From NCBI GenBank assembly GCA_007026445.1, contig VDMD01000001.1, positions 1,426,001 to 1,490,000 of the forward strand: a stretch of 64,000 nucleotides of DNA. The letters run 5' to 3'. Below are positions 11,485-23,960 of the stretch, one piece after another. Positions within the stretch are counted from its first letter, which is position 1; each line of letters begins with the position of its first letter. Both the position numbers and the translations under genes were made by a program. Under the pieces are notes generated by a model. That model was not told where the DNA came from and ran no database searches. It was given only the letters and a program-made list of their open reading frames with translations. The stretch comes from Schizophyllum amplum (Eukaryota > Basidiomycota > Agaricomycetes > Agaricales > Schizophyllaceae).

Positions 11485-13369
11485 CTACTGTCGACGGAAG
11501 GACCACAAATCCAACCGCCAGCCAAAGACAGACAGACCTGTGGACACCACGAAGCAAGTGCCCGAATAGATGATCATGTTCTCGAACCGTCCACCCCCAA
11601 CGGCGAAGCCCGTCGTACTCGCCATTGCATACGACTTAGCGCCAACCAGAGCGGTTGCGATGGGTGTAGACATGACGTTTCCAATGCCTCTGCCAAGGCA
11701 TATGTAACCGAAGAGTGTTGTGGAAAGTCCCGGATCTTCCTCTGATGGATGTAAGTCGCGCAGACGAGGAAAGATAGGGATCAATCAACGCACTTGCGTA
11801 CGATCGTGCAAAAGACATCCACAAGCTGCTCCAACAACCTGCGACGATGCCGTATGCCAGCCCAAATGCGATCAAGCCAGCGAAGGTGTTGCCAAATATG
11901 CCCCAGAGGATGAAGGTAGCTAGGACAGTTAAGACGAGCGAACCAAGTGTCAAGAGCCAGGTATTGAAATGGTCGGAGAGGCATCCCATTACGAGACCGC
12001 CCACGACAGAGGCGCCTGAGTTGGAAATATAAGTATGATATATCTAACAAGAACGAATGCAACGCATTAAAACTGACCGTTCAAGGCGGCGAGAGCCGCG
12101 GCGGACTGCACTGCGCTCAAGGATAACTCGCTGGCGAAGGCTGACAAAAGATAAGCACGACGGTGTTAGAGACTGAGGTAGCGTCCGGACGTACTCGGAA
12201 GCCAAACTATGGGCATGAAGTAACCGAAACTTTGCACGAGATTGACCGTCGTGTAAAGCCACCACGATGGGTTCTTCATCCACTGGCGATTGCCCGCTCG
12301 GGGTGCAGGCCCATGTGCCCTTGTATGGGGCAGCCTACCCCTGATCCACGGGAGCACGGGAAACAGCATACACGCGATTGCAATTGAGTAGATCCGGAGC
12401 GACTTGGCAGCGCCATACTTGTCGATGAGGACAGGGAAGGCGAGTGGGAGGATGAGGCCCCCTGCAGCTGTGCCTGCAAAAACGATGCCGCTTGCTGTAC
12501 CGCGTAGCCTGATGAACCATTCGTTCATATAGAATATAGTTGGAAAGTAGAGGAAGCCTAGGTAAATTGATCAACCACTTTGCCAGCGAGCGAGAATGAT
12601 ATGAATGGAAGACATACTGCCGCCTACGGCGTACAGAACGCCCTGCAATCCAAAGAGAAGGGGGATCTGTTACAGTCAGCCATGTCATGCGCTTAAATTA
12701 TCTTGTATGAAGACGAACCTGCCTGGTGTAGCTGGCGCCGAAGAGGCTGGCTGCGCAGAGAACAGCCCCAATCCAGACCGACGGTCTCCGCATGCGGGGG
12801 TATCTGACGATGATAGGATATAGAACAACACCTGTGGAGCTCAGCAAGCCGAACCTCCTCACTAAGGTTACTGACCTACCAGAGCAGAACATGATGCCAG
12901 AGGATATGGTGCCAATGAAGGGCAGTAGAGTCGTCGCATGAGTCTGCGAGGAGTAGACCGGATCGTTCAGGTAACCTGAGGGATGTGAGCGCACAGTGTA
13001 CAGAATCGTCATGATATGCGCTCACTCTCAAGGAACACGCCGTACGCGAAGGGAAAACTCCAAACGATAGCCTCCACTAGAAAAGCTGCCACAAGCTGCG
13101 TGACCGGTCGTTAGTTCAAGTGGTCTGGACAACGGCAATGACCTCACAAAAGACCAAGCCTGAATTCCTTTGTCTGCGGGTGGTAGAGCAGATCCATTCG
13201 TCGCAGATTCGGAGGCAAGATGCGTCAAGTATGGCTGGGAGAATTCATCTGCAGGTGTTGTTGAGCTCGAAGGTTGAGCTGCAAAGCGAGTAACATCGTC
13301 GGCAACCGGGTCGTGACGGCGAGTGGAATGCTGGCTGTCGAGCTCGATAAGGCCTCCATGGTGGGACAT
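11485..13369 (-). CDS. MFS transporter, monocarboxylate/riboflavin carrier type (MCT-like)
   Basis: The start MSHHGGLIELDSQ (13369) opens a hydrophilic N-terminal tail of about 80 residues. TM1 then reads LVEAIVWSFPFAYGVFLE, followed by YLNDPVYSSQTHATTLLPFI, the usual order in fungal MCT-like carriers (EAFVWGFPFSYGVFLxxY). Further membrane segments: IGTISSGIMFCSG, WIGAVLCAASLFGASY, GTASGIVFAGTAAGGLILPL, SLRIYSIAIACMLFPVLPW, GGLVMGCLSDHFNTWLLTL, LIAFGLAYGIVAGCWSSLW and YSGTCFVVSTGLSVFGW. About 12 helices are expected. The coding region is cut by many short introns (for example near 12660-12720, 12840-12880 and 12970-13030). The stop is at 11485. The substrate cannot be assigned; members move monocarboxylates, riboflavin or related acids across the plasma membrane. 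Confidence 0.78.
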
Positions 13370-13978
13370 GACGGGGCAGCGCAAGAGGCTTAAAAAGATG
13401 CACACGTCGCTCGGTTGTCATGATCATGAGTTGGCCGACGTCATGAGTACTGAGTGGAGGAGCTGGCTGTTCACGTACTTACAGTAATTAGGAACGTTGG
13501 CCCAAAACGTCTATGATTTCAACATGCAGTACCCTGAAGACTTAGTTTGAGTCACGTACATAGCAGCCACGAGGTGATATAAGATGAACTTAGCGATTAC
13601 TGGGTCGACTGTGATCACGTTGAGGAGACACCGGTAAGTATAAGAAGGAAGGAACACAGCTAAGGATTAACTTACAACGAGCCTGCGCGGCTGCACGACA
13701 AATTCGTGGCAAAGAGCGGTCCGTCAGCGTCTCACACTAGAGCGCGGCAATGTTGAATGTCCTCGTTTACTGGATGCATCTGGCGACAGTAACAGAGCGT
13801 TGTTGTCCGTGTGCATGGCTGATAAGTGAGATCAGTGAACGTGGCGATTGAAGAGAACAACGATCTTATTAATCCCAAAACTGGGAATGCGATATTTGTA
13901 TGCGTAGCTCTATTGGTACAACAGTTGGTCATTTTGCAGTCGTGAATATTATCCCTCGTTCTACCTCTGTATGTCAAA
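13370..13978. other. Intergenic
   Basis: This gap holds the promoter of the transporter gene and the 3' UTR of the F-box/TM gene. A tRNA box-A-like string near 13900 was examined and rejected. No other structure is seen. Confidence 0.4.
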
Positions 13979-16296
13979 TTAGTCACTAACAGGTTCCGCA
14001 ACGTTCTCACTCACTGTCGCAAAACCATATCCCGCCAGGAACACAAGGATCGTGCAGAACACAATCACCCGCATCTCCTCCCCAGCAGCACTCTTCTCCG
14101 TCATAAGCGCCAGCAAACCCGCCCTCCTCCCAGGCGTCCCCGCGGGCCGCAAGTCGCTCACGTACTTGCGCGAGCTGCGCGACACTCCAAGCCCCATCGG
14201 CCAGGCGACGCGTTGTTGCTCATACGCCGAGAGGCTCAGTGGGAGCCCATGTGTATCCGTGACGAGCGTGAAGCGGCCGGTCGCACTGGCTGGGACGCCA
14301 ACCGGCAGGTAACGGGGCTTCATCGGCGGAAGGAACGTCAGCGTGAAGTTCTCCAGCCGCGGGTTCACGCGCGCTATCTGTGCCGCACTGCGAGCGAGAC
14401 TGTCTCCGGGACTCTTCACGACTGCGAGCTGAAGCGTACGAAGCTTTGTGAAGCAGCGAATGCACTTCGAGAACTCAAGCTGCAAGCGGTACATCAATCA
14501 GGAGGTGACGTATCCGACATGTGCCCATACCATGGAGAAGGACTGCTTCTGCGTGCAGCGAAGCTCTAGGTTCTGCAGCTTCGGGCACGCGTTGGTGAGC
14601 GAGCGCAAGATGTTCTGGCTGTCGTAGCTAGAGTGCAGGACGAAGGCGACGCGCAGATCCGTGAGATTCGGCATGTGTTGCAAAAGGCCCGCGATGCTGA
14701 ATGCCGTGACCTCCCTGGTCTGCAAGGGATCGCGAAAGGAGAGCGACCGAAGTTTTCCATACATGTGCGGGAGGGCATGCAGTTGATCCAAAGTCCCACT
14801 GAACGACGTAATCTTCATGGCTTGCGGGTTAACCTGCCTTAGCGTGGTCGGGCTTACGCTGAATTGTGACAGTTCAAGGGTCTCCAGCGTCGGATGCGCT
14901 TCGAGAAAATTCGCGAATGGACGTTTGTCTACGAGGTGAGCGCCGCGCGGCACCCAATCTGCGGATACGTCGCCAAGAACGAGAGTTCGCAGCTTCGGCC
15001 ACCGCCCATCTGTCAGACGGTTGACGTCCACCGGAAATGGGGATCGACCTTCGATGCGGAGCTCCTGTAGGTCGGGGCACTGATTCAGGAGCATGTCCCA
15101 GAAAGGGCGCGTGAGTCCATAATCCACTATGCCGGAAAGTGAGCGCCGTCGTCAATTTCTGGCGAAGTATGCACTCACTATCAAAGAAATGATCCAGTGA
15201 GAGATGTAGGTTGTCATGATAGAAGCTTGGCTCGAGGTGCAGACAGAAACCCGTTAGGTTCTTAAAATCGAAGAGCTATCGGGTACACTGGCGTCAATCT
15301 CCCACTAGGATAGTGATGAGTCTGCGCACATGACTATGGGATGCCGGCGAGTAGGAGCCAATTGTGGTGCTGATGTACTTGAGCTGCTCGCATCTGATGC
15401 GTGATGATCAGTTCGATGGCCGCACTCGTCCAATGCATTCGACGCACCCCGCACGCAAGGCGAACCACATATCATCGTAGAATGGCAGCTCCTCGTCGGC
15501 CCACGTAAACTTGCTCAGAGCGAGCAGAGTCTCGGAGGCTGCCAGAGAGCGGACCATATCGGATATCACTGCGCTGTCGGAGAATACATGCCGAGCGCGC
15601 TGAGGGGATCGAGGCGAGACCAGTAGGTCCTGAACGTGACGAGCGATATCCGGACGACGACCAAGCATGTTGAGGGTTGTGCAGCATTTGTCAAAGCTCG
15701 TGAGTACTACCCGCCTATAGAGGACGGGCGTGACGCTGCCGTATATGTGGTTGGACTAGGGTGTGGGTCAGCGAGAGACCATGATGCAGATAGGCCTGCG
15801 AGCGCACCAGAAGGACAACGCTTTGCAGATCGACGCAGTCAAGATAGAGCGAAATCTCGGCCAGGATATCAGCAGGAAGGACGCCGAATGAGCCATGGCA
15901 TTCTGTCTGCTCGGATCGCGTCGCGCGCCGTTGTGGCGCGGAAAACGGATTGAGAGGGAATATGGTGAAGAGACTGGAGAGAAGAGTAGAGGCCATGAGA
16001 GATTCAAGAGGCAGACCAGCCGTCTGGTGCGTTGGTGGCGGAGGATGGTGGTTGGAGTCAAGGAGCACAAAGTCTATTCGCCTCGAAACGTCCTCAATCC
16101 CGTCCGGCGTCCGTGATGCGCTCATAACGGTGATTCCCTCGGGCGATAAGATAACAGCGATAATGGCGTGATGATTGATCGCATCCGATTCCGAATTCGG
16201 CCGAGGACTCTCGTGGGCCGTGGCTGCCACTGTTCGAACTTCCTTGTTGAATGAATGTTCTGGGTTCTCATGCAAACTCAGGTGCCTGTATAACAT
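13979..16296 (-). CDS. F-box/leucine-rich protein with C-terminal membrane helix
   Basis: The F-box lies near 15840-15890 on the minus strand (VLPADILAEISLYLDCVDLQS). It is followed after introns by leucine-rich segments: PDLQELRIEG, PKLRTLVLGDVSADW, PTLETLELSQFSV, PNLTDLRVAFVLHSSYD and PKLQNLELRC. The last exon ends MRVIVFCTILVFLAGYGFA then TVSENVAEPVSD, a single C-terminal hydrophobic segment followed by an acidic tail, which suggests membrane tethering. Three in-frame ATGs (16296, about 16125, about 16000) could be the start; the one at about 16000 (MASTLLSSLFTIF) is closest to the F-box. Its role as an SCF substrate adaptor is inferred from the family. Confidence 0.65.
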
Positions 16297-16751
16297 GACT
16301 TACTGATTGTAAGACTGGTCGGGCACAACTTGAATTTTCAAGAGAAGGCATTGGGCGGCCTCACACCGACGTCTGACGGGTTCGAGAATCGAGATGATGA
16401 GTCCGCGCCCGGTTCAAGGCACACGGACACTGTGAAGGTACTGGGTCATTCTTCGTCCAATCAACACTTTGCATGAGCAACCAGGAGATGGCCTGGGTCT
16501 CGGAAAGATTACCCACTGCCTATACTCCGCGTCAGCTCGTTTGTCAAGGTGAGACGACCAGACCACTTCGTAGATCCCAAATTAACATGCATACTTACGA
16601 GATACAAGTAAGACCTAGCACACGTCGACTAGCATATTGAAGGGTCAGATACAGATACAACAGCGTCAAAACCAACGTACAATGAGCGAGTAAATAGCAA
16701 GTACACAGAGTAGAACACAAGCACCAATCCAAAGAAGACCCACGCAACAGT
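16297..16751. other. Intergenic
   Basis: This gap lies between the F-box/TM gene start and the stop of the membrane-protein gene (both minus). No feature is recognised. Confidence 0.35.
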
Positions 16752-19700
16752 CTACCTGCCAGTACGTGACGACGTGAAGGGCACACTGGTGCTTCGACGA
16801 TGCGGGGCACCGAGGCTTCGAGGGCCAAGAGGCGTGCTCCCCGTCCTATGGTGTTGCATGAGCTCGCTCCTCCCGCCCTCCGCAGGCGACGCCGTCTTGC
16901 TCCGTCCCAGCACAGACAGCATTCCGCCTCGTCTGTCGTGCGGTTGCCCAGGAGTTCGTGGACCCAGCGGGGTCAGCAGCGAGCCGCTTTCCGCGCGCCC
17001 CTGCAGCCGCTGCATGACGTACGTCTGCGCAGGAGCACGCGGCAGCGGCGGATGCCCCCGACGCACGGACTCTGTGCTGTGCCGCGTCCATGACTCGCCG
17101 TCGGTGTCCTGCTGGAAATGCACATCGGAGATGGACACGGGCAGCGTGTCTGTCGGCGAGTCGTCGGGCGGAACGTCGGCGTCGCGGGTAGACGCTAGTC
17201 GCGCATCGCGGGGGAGATGCGCAGATGGGGGGACGGAGACGGGATACGGAAAGCCATTCGACTGGCCAGAAGATGATGAGCCCGCCTTGCTATCTGACAA
17301 TTCGCTGCCGGTGTCGTTCGTAGCGCCTTCGACAGCAATAGCAGCTGATTGAGGCAACGTGTGGTCTGGGGACGATTGTCCGGAATGCGCGGCGACGTCT
17401 GGGGATGGACCTGTTCGTACGTTCTCGTCCGACAGCACGATGATGCCAGGCGGCGTGAGCCGGAGGCCCGCATACCCGGATTGCTCCTCTATTTCGGGTC
17501 TATTTGGCGACGGGGCCTCCACCAAAATATGTTGCCCAGTCGATGGACCTGAAAGGCTGCCCTCCTCGAAGCGCACTGAAAGACCAGACTGCCGGGACGC
17601 ACGTCTGGGGTGCTGAGCAAGCCCTAGCGCCTGCTGGCTCTCATCCGATCGCGTATTAAAACGGGACGGGCTGGCATCCGTGCTCCTGTCAGAGGTATAG
17701 GTGCCCTGAGACCGACGGCGGAACATGCGCAGAGGCAGGCCGGAAATGAAGATGCTAAGCGTCCGCCTGGACGGCCGGGCATCGTCTGCGACACTCGTCC
17801 GCGGGCTGAGCTGGCGCACGCCGCCGCCGCGACCGAATATACTCATGCCGTCGTCCAGGAGGAAGGTACCGCGGTCGTGCCCCTCCGACATGGGCGTCGC
17901 TGGATTGGTCGTATCCGTAGTGCGCGTAAGAAATGTCCGGAGCGGGCTGAGATGGTCGTCTGCAGGAGTCTCTGGCACGTTGTGTTCTGCCCGTATCCGG
18001 TCCTGAGGACGCAGGATGGGCTGCCCGATCAGCAGCCCGCCGACCGTTGTGTCATGGCCCGAAGAGGACGGCCCGACGCACTGTGATGAAATTGGATATG
18101 CGGACGTCGAGGCGTAATCGAGCGATGTGACATCCGACGCGGACCTTTGCGGGCGCGGCGCCTGGAGCGTAGCAGGCACATGCACCGATTGCTGCGAGCC
18201 GTCGCGGCGGGGAAGCTCGATTATGATGCTAGGCGAATTAGACTTCGACTTGCTGCGGCGAGAGGATGAGTCGGACACGATCGACGACACGACGCTTCCG
18301 CTATGTGAGTGGCGGAACACGAGGCTGCCTAAGCTCATCGCGATCTTGTTCTCTACCTCGTCCTTCCAGCGCTCGAACCCGGTTCTGTTTGTTCTTGTGC
18401 TCGCGCGACGTCCAACGTCATCTGCAGGTGTACTCTGCAGGTCGGCCTCCGGGTCAGGACCGATGTCGAGGACAGGTCCGTGGTCAGGGCTCTTCTCCGC
18501 AGGCTCGAAAGTATGCTGCCTCTTCTTTTCTCGCCGCCGCCGCCTCTGCTTGGGACGATAAACGAAAAGGAAGAACAGTATACCCGCGAGGAGGAGAAAT
18601 GCCAGGAGACCACCGAGAGCGCACGCTGCGACTGCGCCTTGGGAAAAGGACTTCGTGCCTGCAGAACCAACGGGGGTGGGAGAAGCTGAAGGAGGCGGGG
18701 ATCTGAAGGAATATCTTAGACTCGCTGTCGCTCGAAGTAGTGGTCACCTACGAGACCGACACAATGGAGAATCCATCGCTGTTCACTGCAAGTAGTGCTC
18801 CATCCTGGTCGTTAACGATGTCGACAGTATGAGTCACGTTTGGGTCTAATCCGGTCGCGTAGAATAGTAAGGTATCCTGCTTCGTAAAGGACGATCGAGC
18901 AGATAGCTGCGCGGTCCTACCGTCCAGGGTCACGTTGTAACGGGATGCGTTGGTGGATGTTCGACCTCGGATGAAAACTGCCGTGCCTACATTGCTAAAT
19001 GTGAGACCTGTGAATGAATACGCCATCGTGGCGGTCCACTTGCCATTAAATTCCACCTGCACAGCGTCACCCAAGGTCGTGGTCTGGTGAGAAGCAGGTA
19101 CATCATCTGTGGCGCCGGTGAAGGACCACCGGCCAGAAAATGCAATGTCAGACTCCGCGACAGTCATGTTGTCCGAAGTCGACCTGCGACACATAAGTAC
19201 TGCGGCGCTCGAGTACAAAGAAGCGGCCGCTTACGCGCGTGGAATAGAGGATGGCGATGTGATGAGCGCACGACGAAATACGACAAACGAACCATCAGGG
19301 TCGGCAGACGGGATGTCAGCCGTAAGAGTGAGAGTGTGCTCGGTGTCCTGCAGATTATCCAACGTGACCAAGACATCGTTGGCAAAGTCTGCGCGACGAG
19401 AAGCAGAGGGAATGTTGTCGCCATCGAGGGCGATAGTATACGACGCCTGCGTCGCATTACCGACCAATTGGATGCCTGTCCCTGCGCGATCGCTGGGCGT
19501 AAGTAACTACCGAAACATGTCGTTTCACGGTCTACACACCGCGCCATCGGATCGAGATTGCTGCACCGTCGTGGGCTGTAATGTGCGCGCTGCTTCCTCG
19601 CCCCGTTTCTCCGAGGCCGTCGGCGAATCCGGAGTCATCGTAGTAGGGATTCCAGCCCCCTGAGAGGTTGGGAAGGGAGAGTGTGTCTGCGAAGGGGGAG

Positions 19701-19753
19701 TAGGAAATTTGAGGGGAGGAGTCGTCCACATTGAAGTAGACGACGTTGGCCAT
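16752..19753 (-). CDS. Single-pass membrane protein with repeated beta-sandwich ectodomain and long disordered tail
   Basis: The N-terminus MANVVYFNVDDSSPQISYSP (19753) begins the first of two related extracellular-type repeats. The first contains ITAHDGAAISIRWRG and then GIQLVGNATQASYTIALDGD; the second contains MAYSFTGLTFSNVGTAVFIRG and SRYNVTLDGRTAQL. Each repeat pairs a fragment of the form VDD...W with one of the form (G)TAV-x-G...Y-x-VxLDG. N-glycosylation sequons are present (NAT, NAS, NVT). A transmembrane helix follows at about 18600-18640 (ACALGGLLAFLLLAGILFFL), then a stop-transfer RPKQRRRRREKKR. More than 550 residues rich in Ser, Pro and Arg follow to 16752. This architecture is common in Agaricomycetes, but its function is not established. 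No signal peptide is seen at the chosen start, so a 5' exon may be missing. Confidence 0.7.
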
Positions 19754-20460
19754 CTATGCATCTAGGAGAGGACGATCGTAAGTTCCAGGATCATTGAAGC
19801 CCGAATGTGCCAGTACACTGATGTGGAAGGAGTCGCGTTACTTAGACTGGCCAAACCGCGACCGTACTTGCGCAAGCGCTTGCACTCACCGGGAGCGACG
19901 GGAGATGTGGTGGAAAGCAGGTCGATGGGAAAGACTTGACGGAAGAAGACAAGAAGAGATGCTATTGAGTCTAATTACACAAGAGCCTGCACGAGATACC
20001 GGTGCATCTTGCCGCGTGGCGCGTGCGCGACGACTTGAGACAACATTGTTACGCGACCGTCGCGGAGGAGTCCCAGCACGTGTTCCGGATGTCGCGACGC
20101 AACGCCAGAACGGGTAATTTTGTAGATCTGGTGCCGTTGTTTGCCAGGCTTTCGCGCAAACGCAACCTCACTTATCGTCCTACATAGCTCGAATCGACAG
20201 CGCCGAAGCAGTGCGCCTATCGGTTAAACGGTCACCGAACGCTCCCGTGGCGCCAACGGAACGTCGCGAACCGGCACCTGGCACGCTCTGACCCGTCATT
20301 CGCTCCCTATCGCCTTCGCAAGGGTCGCATAGTCAATATTGGGATCCGTTTCACTGCCTCGTAGCGCCAGGACTTTCCCCTTCCTAAAACCATATAGGCA
20401 CCTGCTGAGCGTGCCACCATCATCCTGTGACTCTGGCGTTCTGTCCTCTAGTTGGCAGTG
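19754..20460. other. Divergent intergenic region
   Basis: 707 bp separate two divergently transcribed genes, so promoters for both should lie here. No recognisable motif or ORF was found. Confidence 0.35.
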
Positions 20461-22384
20461 ATGGATGTGCAGCAGTCCGCGCCTACGCTGCCCCCTTTCG
20501 GTGACCCCGCCTTTGCACCGGCCTTGTTCTCACTCATCCGTGACGCGGCCCCGCTAAACGCGCCAGTCGACCCAGTTCTTATCCAGTCCATACTGCTTTG
20601 CCTCGTTGCAGGCGACAAGCATCTCATTTTCCGCACGGCCCTTGAAGATGTGTCTGCCACGGCAAAAGCCGCACTCGTAGTGAGTCGCATCTTGTTCATC
20701 TGGAAATCACACACATGAAATGCTCGTCACCTATCCGCTCTATCTCTTCCTTGATCAGTTTGGGCTCCTTGTTGGCGGTCATTCCACTTTTCCGGTGGAC
20801 AGTCCAAGCACAACATACAAGTAGTCTGACTGCAATGATTGCCTATTGCGATTCTCTATACATCTGTCGCTGATCTCACTTGCAGACACTCTCCGCGATC
20901 TTTGGACTGACATGCCATCGATTGAAGCTGGGCTCCCACCGTCGTGCGCCGTCGCACGACGAACATGATGCGGCAACGGCGTTTCTGCGGTCTCTGTTCC
21001 TCCCGTCTTCTCAACGTACCGGAAGCCGCAATGATCCTGTATCCACGAAGCGCATGAGCGGCAGGAAGAAGCGCCGTTCTAGCGGGAGCAGCAGTCAGCG
21101 ACCAAGTCTCTACAATCACTGGCGTCCTTCACCGCGTCCGCCCACCCCGCAATCTCCTCTGAAGAACAATGTCCAATTGACGCCGCGAATTTCGCCGAAC
21201 GAGATCTCGTATGGAGGAGACAACGAATCCGTGGATGATCCATTTGCGAGCTTCGGACGTAGTAAAGGAGCACCTTCCGAGACCCACCCTACCGTCGTGC
21301 GACCTGTGCCGCATACCTATTCAGATCCACCGCCGCAACAGGCTAGCCCAACATTGGACCTACCATCAGCCCTCGTAATAACTGGTCTGGAGGCGGCCGA
21401 CGACGTGGTTCAGCGCGCACTACAGCGCGTCATGACTGAAAAATGCGTAATTTTGGAGGAGGCCACGGCATTTCCAGGCCGACGCTCGTCAACACCTATG
21501 GGAAGGTCACATCACGGCGAGGAAGGTCAGACAATACATCGCTTTCCCCACGACTTCGTCGTGGTGTATGTCTGCGCCCTCGAGCCTTGTGACCGTCCGC
21601 CAATTCATCGTGCACTGGTGAGTTTATTTACGAACAATCCTTCCCACTTCCGACAAGATTAATTTCCTTCTAGCTAGACAAGTTTTCAATGAGCGTCAAT
21701 CTCGTGCTGCAACCCAACACACGACAAATTCTGAAGAACCTGAACACGCCGTCCTATCTCACGCCCGCATTCAGCAGCTCCCCGACATCGACCCCGTTAT
21801 CAATCTCGTGCGCGCTCCCCGCGCAGAGCTGGCCGAATCGGTTGGCCGCCTTCCCTCCAACGTTGCTCGCATCAATGCGCCGGGCATGCGCACGCGCAGC
21901 GCTCTCACCAGCGCTCGAAGTCTACCTCGCAGACCTATTCGCTGCGACTCGCCACCACCCCGAGCTGGACGGCATGTTGCTCACCGTGCGTTGTCAGGCG
22001 GAGGCCGAGCATCTAGCACGCGCCGGCCGTGTCCTTGGGCGCGATGCCAGTGGGATGGAGCTGCTGCATGTGGAGGCGGACGCCATCGTCGACGACGCAA
22101 GCGGGAGCTTGACGATCGACTACCGCGGCGAGGCGGCTTTGGTAGATCCGTTCCGTGACATGCAAGACGACGAGGGCAGCGCGCTGGATGTGAGCGATGC
22201 GGACGTGGCTCGCATTTTCCCTCGCGTGGTTTCGCATCGGCTGCGAGTGCGCGCTGGACCAGAGGACCAGATCTTGGGGAGCGTCGCATATGGCGCGGTG
22301 GCGAAGGAGTCCGCGGGCGAAGTGGCTTGGAGAGACGGGAGATCGGTGAAAGATGTGCTCGTTAGGATACTAGCGGACGTTTGA
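20461..22384 (+). CDS. Mg-chelatase/AAA-related fungal protein
   Basis: Three exons join in frame: 20461-20679, 20886-21617 and 21674-22384, giving 553 residues. The start is the ATG of MDVQQSAPTLPPF. A disordered region rich in Ser and Pro occupies about residues 110-200. A AAA-like stretch follows: LPSALVITGLEAADDVVQRA, LQRVMTEKCVILEE, PHDFVVVYVCAL, then PIHRALLDKFSMSVNLVLQP. It resembles the Walker B to sensor part of Mg-chelatase-type AAA proteins, where PxIHxxLLDxFxxS recurs. A helical C-terminal part follows (ALEVYLADLFAATRHHPELDG). No Walker A P-loop was seen, so ATPase activity is doubtful. Assignment to this family is from motif memory only. Confidence 0.55.
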
Positions 22385-23960
22385 GTCCCGTGGCTATGGG
22401 ACGGACGCGGCTAAGACAGGGATGAATCTGATTGCACTCAACAACAGATCTAAAGAGCAGTCTACTCAGTTGCAGGGCAAAGGAAAATGATGGGATAAGG
22501 AGTAAAATCCGTATGAGATGTATCTACACATGCAGTCCTGGCATATCCTACACAAGCAGCTTCTCGCCGTGTATCTGCCCTGTCTTCTACAGCCTGAGGC
22601 CCTGCACCACATCTGCTAGCCCACCGGTCATAATTTCACGCTGTCAGCTTCAAGGGCATCGGTACTGTCAGCTAGCCAGCGAAGTATCTTGCAGTTGAAT
22701 GGCGCGGCGACTGTAAGTAAAGTAGAGAATTCGAATGAATAGAATGCAGCACCCACACCCATCACACAATTGCCCATCGGGGAGGACTCACTACTGAGTT
22801 GACCAACTTCGACGCCGACGCTGTGAAGGCCACTTGAGGTTCACACACCTTGATAGGCGGGATGGTAATCTCAAACAGGCGCGTAGGTAGGCGTTATCCA
22901 GGCGAAGTCCCTAAACAGAGACAGCCCTATCAGTACTAGTAGCCGTGCCATACTACATCCACGGACGGCAAGGCGGTGCCCGTGATCGTTAGGCGGATAT
23001 GGCTCTGCACGGCCCTGCGCGGCTCTGCGAAGTGATCGCGATGGACTGGAAGTCCAGGAAATTATCTGATTGTGGACGCGTCGTTGCATTGTTTTGCGAG
23101 GATATCACTTCTGATACTTACTGTCTGCTTTTTGAAGATGTTACTGTTTTGATAGAAAATTTCGCATCCTGAACACCGCCAGGCCGGGAACGCAACCTGA
23201 GCTTGCTTGAGGCCTGAAGCTTGAAGCTTGAAGGCTGTCGAGAGATGACACAGTGAGGAGCGTACGTAGCATGCATATTCTTTTCTGTGCAGTGTTGAGC
23301 TAGCCGCTGCTCGAGGTCAGTCTAGCAAGCATGCGTACGCAGCCTTCCGCAATGTCGCCAGTGACCTGAACAACCATTCGACATGCGCCGGCGGGCGGGG
23401 GGTAAGATCTGGAGTCTGAACAGCACGGAAAGGACTCAGGAGCGCGACGCAAATCCAGCGCAGATCCAGAGGCGGCTGTCGGGCGGTGTCTGGGCGGTGT
23501 CGGCCAACATACATACAATTTTGGAAGGAGCTATGTAACGATGCCGTCGGGATGCCGTGTACGCGCGTATGTCGAGTGCCGAATGTTTGACTGCGTGTGA
23601 CTCATCGTACTCTTTCCTCGGAGGCTGACATCGATATTCAGAGAATCATTTCTGGGCGCACGGATTGCTTGATAACAAAGCAGAGCGAGGAGAGGTGGCC
23701 ATAGCCTGAGCTCGAGAGTGAACTGTGCATGAGGGTTGGAATCTCGAACCGTGGGAACGCGAGGTCAGAATTTGATAATATTTGCCACCTGCGGCAAGCC
23801 GGTCCGACAAGGAACTGAATGCTGGTGATCTGCAACTCTCCTCCTACCATCGTCTGCAGCTCCTAATCACTTCAGACCTCGAACCTTACAAGGGCACTTC
23901 AAGAGATCTTGGAAAACAAACGTCTCCTTTGACGCAGTCACTAGTGCAATCGCATCCGAC
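22385..23960. other. Long intergenic region, mostly featureless
   Basis: 1.58 kb lie upstream of the first Zn2Cys6 gene. The only distinctive part is a short direct-repeat tract at 23205-23236. No coding sequence, tRNA or transposon end is recognised. Confidence 0.4.
23205..23236. repeat. Short tandem repeat TGAAGCT
   Basis: Near-perfect 7-bp direct repeats (CTGAAGCT-TGAAGCT-TGAAGGCT) follow a related GCTTGCTTGAGGC. This is a simple repeat with no evident function. Confidence 0.55.

Noticed and set aside
13895..13965. tRNA-like sequence (TAGCTCTATTGGTA resembles box A)
   Set aside because: No box B (GGTTCGANNCC) follows, and an acceptor stem or anticodon stem could not be paired.
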